Part shown: positions 8,061-15,035 of the stretch, piece after piece
Layout of the letters: each line of letters opens with the position of its first letter
How positions within the stretch are numbered: the first letter of the stretch is position 1
Origin: DASQBT01 sp963782495
GTDB lineage: Bacteria; Pseudomonadota; Gammaproteobacteria; Burkholderiales; Thiobacillaceae
Direction: 5' to 3'
DNA length: 64,000 nt
Assembly: GCA_963782495.1 (NCBI GenBank)
Contig: CAWAJU010000013.1
Coordinates: 39,141 to 103,140, forward strand
Position numbers and translations under genes: made by a program
The notes under the pieces: generated by a model
Told to the model about the DNA's origin: nothing
Database searches by the model: none
What the model saw: only the letters and a program-made list of their open reading frames with translations

Positions 8061-8462
8061 TCAGCGGCAATCCTGAGCCTTCCATTTCGGCTTGTAAAGA
8101 CTAGGGCTCCCCCTTACGTGATGCAATTCTGGGGAAGCACTATTACCGTATCTATAGCCCAATTTCGACTTCCTATGAGCCGAATGGCTCATGCCGAACA
8201 AGATTCCGCCGGGTCGGGCAGATGCCTGTTGTGTAAGCGGCATCACCGACCAGGCGCCGTAACAAACGCGGCTTGCTGACAAACGCTCGATCTCGGCGGC
8301 GGATAGCGAGCCGTTTGTCCACTTGCCTTTGGCGAAGATCCGGGTGGACGCGGCTACGATGCCAAATTCGTCGCCAGGTGCATTCGGATCCACGATCGGA
8401 TTTCCGCAGTAAACCGCGGTTGCGCTTCCCGGAACCCCTTGAACATAAGCCGAACGGCTCAT
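8061..8462 (-). CDS. Uncertain small ORF bounded by two operators
   Basis: A 133-codon frame whose ATG lies inside operator copy 5 and which reads through operator copy 4 in the same phase (MSRSAY and MSHSAH are the translated palindromes). The part between them (GSATAVYCGNPIVDPNAPGD, then FGIVAASTRIFAKGKWTNGS, then LSAAEIERLSASRVCYG) has protein-like composition, unlike other frames here. There is no clear ribosome site and no recognised domain, and the end (after SAHRKSKLG) looks non-coding. It may be a gene remnant or chance. The rest of the 7962-8747 gap holds only the operators. Confidence 0.25.
   Translation of the reverse strand: MSRSAYVQGVPGSATAVYCGNPIVDPNAPGDEFGIVAASTRIFAKGKWTNGSLSAAEIERLSASRVCYGAWSVMPLTQQASARPGGILFGMSHSAHRKSKLGYRYGNSASPELHHVRGSPSLYKPKWKAQDCR
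8175..8192. promoter_or_regulatory. Palindromic operator, copy 4 (upstream of PEP-CTERM gene)
   Basis: ATGAGCCGAATGGCTCAT is a perfect 7-bp inverted repeat with a 4-nt spacer. On the minus strand GTAATA begins 29 nt past the palindrome (near 8146), 185 bp before the start codon at 7961. A TATAGA element also occurs 19 nt past the palindrome. Confidence 0.65.
8445..8462. promoter_or_regulatory. Palindromic operator, copy 5 (faces the phytase-like PEP-CTERM gene)
   Basis: ATAAGCCGAACGGCTCAT has one mismatch to the consensus. It lies 286 bp before the plus-strand start at 8748. On the plus strand GCAAAG begins 29 nt past it, close to the GTAA block of the leftward copies; no such block is on the minus side. 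Orientation toward the phytase-like gene is therefore inferred. Confidence 0.5.
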
Positions 8463-8747
8463 GTGCCAGCCTCTCGATCTTCATCCTGATGCAAAGAAGT
8501 GCTGTCCATAATCGCCAACGTTCCCGAGGTCTTACTTTGCATCGGATACGCCATGGAAGACGAGATCGTCTCTCGCCTTGATCGCCAGTGTCTCCTTCGC
8601 AATGGATAGGCGCGGATGAAAACGATATTCGGCCTTTCTTCGATACTAACTGAGCCCAGTCTGGCAAGCGTCTGATGCGGCTTGACGGGAGACAGTCTGG
8701 ATAAGATCTTGCTTCACCTATTTTTCTACTTCTCAAAGGAAACCGTC

Positions 8748-10334
8748 ATGCGCAGGATTGCCGTTCTTCCCGCCCTCATTGCCGCAATGTTCAGCGCCAC
8801 CGCGGCGCACGCGACCATCGGACTCATCGCCATCGGCGATCTCACCGGGAGTTCCGCCGGCTCTTATACCGATCTTTCCGGCCTGAGTGCCCCGCTGGAA
8901 AACGGCGTGCCCGGCGACCTGCTGGGCGGACTGAGTTCCGGCCTGGCTTATGCCGGCGGCAACACCTTTCTCGGCCTGCCCGACCGGGGACCAAATGCAA
9001 CCCCGTTCAACGATCTGGTGGCCGACACGGCGTCCTACATCGACCGTTTCCAGACCATAAACATGGCTCTGAGCGCGAACACCACGTCGGCTGCCGACCC
9101 CTTCTACGGCAAGGTCCTGCCCTATACCCTGACGCCGACCCTGAGCGCCACTACCCTGCTCTCCAGTTCAACCCCGCTGGTCTACGGCGACGGCTCCCTG
9201 GGCACCAGCGCCGCGACCAATCCCGTCACCGGTCTACCTTACACCCTGGGCAGCGGCGTGCCAGCCCTGAACGCGATCAACAACACCAATTACTTCACCG
9301 GACGCTCGGACAATTTCGATTCTGCGCTCAACTCGCTCAATGCCAACAATGCGCGGCTCGACCCCGAAGGCATCCGTGTCTCCAATGATGGCAAGAGCGT
9401 GTTCGTTTCGGACGAGTATGGGCCCGACGTCTATCAGTTCGACCGCGCCACCGGCGAGCGCATCCACACCTTTACCCTGCCCTCCGAACTGGCCGTAGCC
9501 ATCCAGGGCCCAACGACGGGATCGGAAGGCAAGCCGACCAATACCTCGGGCCGCACCGCCAACAAGGGCATGGAAGGCCTGGCCATCACGCCGGACGGCA
9601 AAATGCTGGTCGGCGCCATACAGGCCAACCTGCTGCAGGATCCCAAGGGAACCACGCGCATCGTCACCATCAACATCGACCAGACCGACCCCAACTATGG
9701 CCAGACCCACGAGTATGCCTACAAGCTCACCACAGGTTCGGGCGTTAGCGAGATCGTCGCCATCAATGATCACGAGTTCCTGGTGGACGAGCGCGACGGC
9801 AGCGGCATGGCCGATACCCCCGACACCCCTTCCGCCGCGACCGTCAAGCAGTTGTTCAAGATTGATCTCACCGGCGCGACCGATGTGACCGGCCTGAGCG
9901 GCGCGAGCGTGACGAGCGCCGCGGTGAGCAAGTCCATGTACCTCGACGTGGTGAAGATGCTGACTGATGCCGGCATCGACCCCAAGCTGATCCCGTCCAA
10001 GATCGAGGGCGTCGCCTTCGGTCAGGACGTGATCATCAACGGTGTCACCGAGCACACGCTCTACATCGGCAACGACAACGATTTCCTCAGCACCATTGCT
10101 GACCCGCTCAATCCGACCGGAGGCACTGCGGCCAACCCAAATCTGTTCTATGTCTTTGCATTCAGCGACAGCGACCTGGGTGTGGACAGCAATGGCAATC
10201 CAACTTTCGCGCTTGACTTTACCCCGCAGCAGATTGCTGCCGTTCCTGAACCCGAAACCTACGCAATGCTGCTGGCCGGATTGGGGCTGGTGGGTGGCGC
10301 AACGCGGCGCCGTCGCAACAAGTCGCAGGGCTGA
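8748..10334 (+). CDS. Phytase-type esterase-like PEP-CTERM protein
   Basis: Exported protein of 528 residues. The ATG at 8748 is chosen because AAAGGA precedes it and a signal peptide (MRRIAVLPALIAAMFSATAAHA) follows at once. The body looks like the 'esterase-like activity of phytase' beta-propeller family: GLAYAGGNTFLGLPDRGPNA, then RLDPEGIRVSNDGKSVFVSD with EYGPDVYQF, GMEGLAITPDGKMLVGA, and NDHEFLVDERDGSG. The C-terminus has the exosortase tag VPEPETYAMLLAGLGLV and then RRRR. It is probably a surface or matrix-associated phosphoesterase; the substrate is unknown. The PstS-like protein at 2033 makes a role in phosphate scavenging attractive but unproven. Confidence 0.85.
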   Translation: MRRIAVLPALIAAMFSATAAHATIGLIAIGDLTGSSAGSYTDLSGLSAPLENGVPGDLLGGLSSGLAYAGGNTFLGLPDRGPNATPFNDLVADTASYIDRFQTINMALSANTTSAADPFYGKVLPYTLTPTLSATTLLSSSTPLVYGDGSLGTSAATNPVTGLPYTLGSGVPALNAINNTNYFTGRSDNFDSALNSLNANNARLDPEGIRVSNDGKSVFVSDEYGPDVYQFDRATGERIHTFTLPSELAVAIQGPTTGSEGKPTNTSGRTANKGMEGLAITPDGKMLVGAIQANLLQDPKGTTRIVTINIDQTDPNYGQTHEYAYKLTTGSGVSEIVAINDHEFLVDERDGSGMADTPDTPSAATVKQLFKIDLTGATDVTGLSGASVTSAAVSKSMYLDVVKMLTDAGIDPKLIPSKIEGVAFGQDVIINGVTEHTLYIGNDNDFLSTIADPLNPTGGTAANPNLFYVFAFSDSDLGVDSNGNPTFALDFTPQQIAAVPEPETYAMLLAGLGLVGGATRRRRNKSQG

Positions 10335-10362
10335 CCGGGGAAGCAGTTCTCATCAGACGAAT

Positions 10363-10386
10363 TCAAGCCCGCTCATGCGGGCTTGA
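10363..10386 (+). terminator. Stem-loop after the phytase-like gene
   Basis: TCAAGCCCGC and GCGGGCTTGA form a perfect 10-bp stem with a TCAT loop, 29 bp after the stop codon. No T-run follows, so termination efficiency is uncertain. Confidence 0.6.
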
Positions 10387-10597
10387 GTATGCATACGGCC
10401 CACATGCGGAGAGAACCGCATGTCGTTAAAGCCTGAATGGGCAGGGTACAGAGCCAACCAGGGACGGGCGTTCCGATGATTGACAACTCAAATCGCCGTA
10501 ATCGACGCTGTTGCCAAAGTCCCCACACGACGCCGCTTGAGCCTGCGCTCGAATCCTCTGCCCCGCGTACGTGGAACTTCCGGCGCAAGGAAGAGTG

Positions 10598-11059
10598 TCA
10601 GTGGATGACTCGTTCGAACGAAGGGAGCAAACGTCTTACTCCTGGGCAATTGTTCGCTTCCGCTTCCCTCAGGATCATCAGGGCGAAGGTCTTTCTCAAA
10701 GCAGTCATGGGCTGTTCCGCCAGGTCCTGCTGGAACGCCAGCAAGGGCGGATATTGGCCGGCAGCGAAGAACAGGAACACGAAATCGATCTCGTTCATTG
10801 AGGCATCGGTCAGGGAGTAGGCGCTCAGACTGACGCGTCGGCTTAGAAAATGAGCGTGGCACTGAGGCAGGGCTTCGCCGTTATCCTTCGCCCAATCAAG
10901 TAGGATCGATTCCAGACGATGCCACAAAGCCTTGATTTGTTCGGCGGATCGCCCGGGAAACTCCTCTCTGGCCAATTCGACGATGCTTTCAAGTCTCGCC
11001 AGGTGCTTGCAAGGATCCGAGTCTCGATTGGAAGCAAATGCGGCGTCGCTAGCATGCAT
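10598..11059 (-). CDS. Hypothetical protein
   Basis: A 153-residue protein from the ATG at 11059, preceded by an AAGGGGAA ribosome site; a longer start at 11125 lacks one. No family is recognised. It is largely helical with heptad-like hydrophobics (LARLESIVELAREEFPGRSA, then EQIKALWHRLESILLDWAK), a hydrophobic central stretch (EIDFVFLFFAAGQYPPLLAF) and a basic end. There is no signal peptide or clear membrane span, so it is probably cytoplasmic. It lies alone, convergent with the phytase-like gene, and has no operator palindrome. Confidence 0.6.
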   Translation of the reverse strand: MHASDAAFASNRDSDPCKHLARLESIVELAREEFPGRSAEQIKALWHRLESILLDWAKDNGEALPQCHAHFLSRRVSLSAYSLTDASMNEIDFVFLFFAAGQYPPLLAFQQDLAEQPMTALRKTFALMILREAEANNCPGVRRLLPSFERVIH

Positions 11060-11199
11060 GCTATTCCCCTTGCCAATTAAGATACGCTTATCGGAATAAT
11101 AGCACTCTACTCCAGGAACTGGCAATGAGGGTCACAGTCCGCCGTATATGGACTTCGGCGTCTGGCGCCGGCCATGCGCTTATTGCCGCCCGGGCCTGC

Positions 11200-11739
11200 C
11201 TACGTGTTTATTTTCCGCACCGCACCGCTACGGTTGCGCATGCGCAAGACGATAAGACCCATGCCGGCAAACAGCATGGACCAGACATCGGCTTCAGGAA
11301 CGGGCGCTACCACAAGCAAACCGCTATCGGCACCGCCAGGGGCCCCGGCGATATCACCTTTGACGGGAAGATGGGAGCCTGCAGCGCTTGACGGCGACGT
11401 GTCCACGGACAGGATCTCGCTGCTGACGAGTTGGAAATCGGTCTGGAAAGCGGTTGCGCCCGCGAAGTCCTTCAACCGAATCGCCAGATCGCCGGCATCG
11501 AAGCCGGCTCCGTCGTCTGTGGGATTGTTCGTAAAGGTGGTCCCTGCGCCTTGCCATGGTTTGCTGAGCTCAAACGCGTATGGATTGCTGAGCGGCAATC
11601 CGGCCGATGCTGAACCGGAGGCGTTGTCCATGCTTGCCACCCGATCGCTCAGGTCGCCGGGATATCCGGGCTCCACTGCCAAGGCCGGATCGATCCAGCC
11701 AACGGCCACGAGCATGCAGATTGCAGCAACACGTTTCAT
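11200..11739 (-). CDS. Short PEP-CTERM-like exported protein
   Basis: A 179-residue protein with signal peptide (MKRVAAICMLVAVGWIDPALA) and a variant sorting tag, VPEADVWSMLFAGMGLI, followed by a basic tail (RMRNRSGAVRK). The aromatic-Ser/Ala-Met-Leu core groups it with the tags at 3733, 7146 and 8748. The body is acidic and Ser/Gly-rich without a recognised domain. The operator at 11910 lies 171 bp upstream and GTAACA sits 28 nt from it on the coding strand. It is divergent from the alpha-oxoamine synthase gene. Confidence 0.75.
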   Translation of the reverse strand: MKRVAAICMLVAVGWIDPALAVEPGYPGDLSDRVASMDNASGSASAGLPLSNPYAFELSKPWQGAGTTFTNNPTDDGAGFDAGDLAIRLKDFAGATAFQTDFQLVSSEILSVDTSPSSAAGSHLPVKGDIAGAPGGADSGLLVVAPVPEADVWSMLFAGMGLIVLRMRNRSGAVRKINT

Positions 11740-11909
11740 CCTTGTCCGGTTCCTGTGGATGCCTGGAAAGCAGTGCGGCGAGCGGCTTGCGTGGCCACCG
11801 CCTAGCCTGCATTCGCAGTCTCCCGACTCGGTCGAGAAAATGCTCTCGGCTCACGCGGAACAAGTTAGCCTAAGTCTGTTACATGCATCATGTTGGAATT
11901 CCCGGGGTT

Positions 11910-11927
11910 ATGAGCCATTCGGCTCAT
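11910..11927. promoter_or_regulatory. Palindromic operator, copy 6 (between divergent genes)
   Basis: ATGAGCCATTCGGCTCAT is a perfect 7-bp inverted repeat, the exact reverse complement of copy 4. It sits in the 357-bp space between the PEP-CTERM-like gene (start 11739) and the oxoamine synthase (start 12097). The GTAAC block occurs only on the minus-strand side (28 nt, near 11882), pointing to control of the leftward gene. Nothing else was recognised in this gap. Confidence 0.65.
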
Positions 11928-12096
11928 GAGGATGATCCGGCGACGACGCCCAGGCTGCCTGCCGATGCCATATTGACTGAATCGCCGCGACATTTACCAA
12001 ACTTTACGCTTGCGATTCCGGCCAATCGCCGTGCCATTATCGATACTGGGAGCCTGACCACAATACAAACAATCTGTAACAAACCCGGAGGAAGTA

Positions 12097-13431
12097 ATGA
12101 ATGACCGCCAGAATAAGGATGATGAGGCAAGAGCGGCCGTTGACGTTGATTTGCCGCAGTCATCCGCTGTGAAAGCACCCGACGCCATGGTTTATGGCGA
12201 CCTGTTTGCCAAAGCATTCCATGCCAGGAACCGCACGACCCTGAAGCGTACAGAAGCAAAGCATCTGGCTTTGGCCATGCGCAAGATAGACGCTGTCAGC
12301 GAGCGTGCGGTCCTTCACGACGGCCGCCACATGCTGATGCTCTCCTCCAATAACTACCTGGGCCTTGCGAATGACCCACGCCTGTCCGGCGCCGGCGTCC
12401 AGGCCATACAGGAATGGGGCAACAGCACCAGCGGCAGCCGCTTGCTCAACGGCACCAACGACCTGCACGAAGAACTCGAACGCAGACTCGCCCGCTTCAA
12501 ACAGGTCGAATCCGTCGTCACCTTCCAGAGCGGTTATATGGCCAACCTGGGCGTCATCAGTGTCATGCTATCCAAAGGCGACGTCGCCATCGTTGACAGG
12601 CTCGTGCACGCAAGCATCCTCGACGGTTGTGCCCTGGCGCAGGCCCAGGTACGCAGCTTCAGGCACCAGAACATGGCCTCGCTCGAACGCGTGTTGAAAG
12701 AGGTCGGACACAAGCCCTGCAAACTCATCATCGTCGACGGTATCTACAGCATGGATGGGGACTTCGCCAAACTGCCGGAAATCATGGCGCTCGCCAAACG
12801 TTACGGCGCCCGCGTCATGGTCGACGATGCGCATGCCACCGGCGTCGCCGGGCTGCACGGGCGCGGCAGCGCTGACTACTTCGGCATCGACGAACCCGAC
12901 ATCGTCACCGGCACCCTGTCCAAAGCCTTTGGCTGCATCGGCGGCTTTGCCGGCGCAAAGAAAGAGGTTATCGACTTCATCAAGTTCAACTCGCGCCCCT
13001 TCATTTACTCGACCAGCATCTGCCCTTCGGTGACCGCTTCCCTGATCGAAGCGATCCGCATCGTCGAAAGCGAACCGCAGAGGCGCACCAACCTGTGGGC
13101 GTGCACGCGCTACCTTCTCAAAGGCCTGAATGCTCTGGGATTCAATACCGGCGCAAGCGAAACCCCGATTATTCCCATCATCCTCGATGACGAGAGCACG
13201 ATGTTCGAGATGGTCGCACGCCTGGATGGCGATGACATTTTTGCCAGTCCGGTAGTCTACCCGGCGTGCCCGCGCGACAAGCCGCGCGTGCGTTTCAGTC
13301 TAAGTTCGGAGCACACCCTGGCCGATATGGATTGGGTGCTGGAGTCGGTCACGCGCCATGGACGGGCGTTGGGCGTGATTGACCAGGCCTATGCGGCGCC
13401 TGATCGTCACGTAAATTACTTGCCCGGTTGA
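12097..13431 (+). CDS. Alpha-oxoamine synthase (PLP-dependent BioF/KBL/SPT family)
   Basis: A 444-residue PLP enzyme of the family that condenses an amino acid with an acyl-CoA and releases CO2 (8-amino-7-oxononanoate synthase, 2-amino-3-ketobutyrate ligase, serine palmitoyltransferase, CqsA). Visible hallmarks are SSNNYLGLA, GSRLLNGTNDLHEELE, FQSGYMANLGV, DGIYSMDGD, VDDAHATG (D243-D244) and the Schiff-base lysine K276 in GTLSKAFG. A GGAGGA ribosome site precedes the ATG. An extra 50-residue N-terminus makes it longer than BioF, and no biotin genes are near, so a lipid or signalling role (sphingoid-like base or alpha-hydroxyketone) is more likely than biotin synthesis; this cannot be decided from sequence. 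It overlaps the end of the convergent PPDK-like gene by 16 bp. Confidence 0.85.
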   Translation: MNDRQNKDDEARAAVDVDLPQSSAVKAPDAMVYGDLFAKAFHARNRTTLKRTEAKHLALAMRKIDAVSERAVLHDGRHMLMLSSNNYLGLANDPRLSGAGVQAIQEWGNSTSGSRLLNGTNDLHEELERRLARFKQVESVVTFQSGYMANLGVISVMLSKGDVAIVDRLVHASILDGCALAQAQVRSFRHQNMASLERVLKEVGHKPCKLIIVDGIYSMDGDFAKLPEIMALAKRYGARVMVDDAHATGVAGLHGRGSADYFGIDEPDIVTGTLSKAFGCIGGFAGAKKEVIDFIKFNSRPFIYSTSICPSVTASLIEAIRIVESEPQRRTNLWACTRYLLKGLNALGFNTGASETPIIPIILDDESTMFEMVARLDGDDIFASPVVYPACPRDKPRVRFSLSSEHTLADMDWVLESVTRHGRALGVIDQAYAAPDRHVNYLPG

Positions 13432-15035
13432 TCGACGAGAGCCTCCATGCGCCACTCCTTGATACGGGCGATCAGGGCCTCCGGGCGCTCGCTGGTGATC
13501 ATCGGTGTGTCTGCATAGATGGCGCCTGCATCACCATCGAGGCATAGAAGATCACCCTCGGAAATGGCCGCGTCCCCCAGTTTCGCCTTTCTGGCCCTTT
13601 CGTCGATCACCAGATCGGCACAGCCGACCAGGCAGACCTTGCCCATCTGGCGTGCCACGACGGCGGCGTGCGAGGTGCGTCCACCCGTCGCCGTCAACAA
13701 ACCGCTGACAACCGCAATCCCGGCGATATCACTGGTGGCCACCTCGTTTCGCACCAGGATGGCTGGTGTGCCGCGCGCGGCAAATGTCTGCGCCGCCTTG
13801 ACACTGAAGGCAGCGGGCCCCTGTGCCACGCCGGTTCCTGCAGGGATGGCCTGTCCGAGGGGCGGCTTGGCGGACTCGACGCGGCGGATGGTGATGCTAT
13901 CGATATCGATGGCCGAGAGCCGTCCAAGGCCCTCTTCCTGCGTGATGAAGCCGCTTTCCACCATCTCCGCCGCCATGCGCAGCGACGCCAGGGCGGTGCG
14001 CTTGGCGGTGCGGGTTTGCAGCATGAAAAGCTCGCCGTTCTCGACGGTAAATTCATATTCCTGGGCATCCTGAAACGCCTTTTCCAGGGACTCGCCCACG
14101 CTCGTGAGTTTCTGCATGAGCCAGTTGGGCACATTGATCTCGGATGAAACCCGGCGACGTCCGGAAACGATGTCTTCACCCTGGGCCTGGGCCAGCCAGT
14201 CAACATAGGGACGGTTTTCACCGGTTGATGGATCGCGAGTAAAGCCCACGCCAGCGCCGGAGTTTCCGCCCGAATTTCCAAACACCATGCGTTGTATTGT
14301 CACGGCGGTGCCCAGGTCGTCTGGCAGCGCATTCAGGCGGCGGTATTCGACCGCCTTGTCTGACATCCACGAAGCGAATACGGCATGGCTTGCGGCGGCA
14401 AGTTGTTCGTAGGGATCCTGGGGAAAGTCGCGGCCGGTGTGGTCGCGATACAAGTCAAGATAAGTTCGCGCCAGATCGCGCAGCGCACGAAAATCCAGTT
14501 GCCTGGCGATATCGGCGCCAGTCCGGCGCAAGGTTGCATCCAGCGCCGCCTCGAACGGCGCCGCCGGAACACCGGCGACGATCTCGGCGAAGGCCTGGAT
14601 GAGCCGGCGATAGGAATCCCAGACCAGCCGATGTTCGCCGGTCAGGCGCAGCAGCCCGGCCAGTGACACTTCGTTGAGCCCGACATTGAGCACGGTTTCC
14701 ATCATGCCGGGCATCGAGACCGGCGCACCGGAACGGACCGACACCAGCAGCGGACGGCGCGCGCTGCCGAATCCGAGGCCGGTCGCGCGTTCAAGGTTGC
14801 GCACGTTGGATTGCAGCACGCTCAGGAGGTGCCCTTTCACGCCATCCCCTTTCTGCACCGCGCTGCACCAATCGGTTGCCAGCACGAAACCCTGCGGGAC
14901 CGGCAGCCCCAAGGCCGCCATGCGCATCAGATTGTGGGCCTTGAATCCTGCCAGGCGCGCCTCCGGAACGCCGTCGCGTCCGGTCAGGTCGAATACTGGA
15001 AGCCCAGCCGCGGTCCTGCCTCTTCCCTTAAGCAT
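13416..15035 (-). CDS. Truncated pyruvate-phosphate-dikinase-like protein
   Basis: A 539-residue protein with the N-terminal nucleotide-binding PEP/pyruvate-binding domain (LVSVRSGAPVSMPGMMETVL, FGNSGGNSGAGVGFTRDPST, ENGELFMLQTRTAKRT) and the mobile phosphohistidine domain (TATGGRTSHAAVVARQMGK, catalytic His in TSHAA). The C-terminal TIM-barrel PEP-binding domain of the full enzyme (about 870 residues) is missing, and the frame ends cleanly, so this is a domain architecture rather than a window artefact. Such a protein could phosphorylate its own histidine from ATP and pass the group to a partner. Its start overlaps the end of the DUF47-like gene by 8 bp, which suggests the partner relation. 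Confidence 0.8.
   Translation of the reverse strand: MLKGRGRTAAGLPVFDLTGRDGVPEARLAGFKAHNLMRMAALGLPVPQGFVLATDWCSAVQKGDGVKGHLLSVLQSNVRNLERATGLGFGSARRPLLVSVRSGAPVSMPGMMETVLNVGLNEVSLAGLLRLTGEHRLVWDSYRRLIQAFAEIVAGVPAAPFEAALDATLRRTGADIARQLDFRALRDLARTYLDLYRDHTGRDFPQDPYEQLAAASHAVFASWMSDKAVEYRRLNALPDDLGTAVTIQRMVFGNSGGNSGAGVGFTRDPSTGENRPYVDWLAQAQGEDIVSGRRRVSSEINVPNWLMQKLTSVGESLEKAFQDAQEYEFTVENGELFMLQTRTAKRTALASLRMAAEMVESGFITQEEGLGRLSAIDIDSITIRRVESAKPPLGQAIPAGTGVAQGPAAFSVKAAQTFAARGTPAILVRNEVATSDIAGIAVVSGLLTATGGRTSHAAVVARQMGKVCLVGCADLVIDERARKAKLGDAAISEGDLLCLDGDAGAIYADTPMITSERPEALIARIKEWRMEALVDQPGK

Noticed and set aside
8173..8736. 187-codon minus-strand frame across the phytase-gene leader
   Set aside because: Very Arg-rich shadow composition and overlap with two operators.
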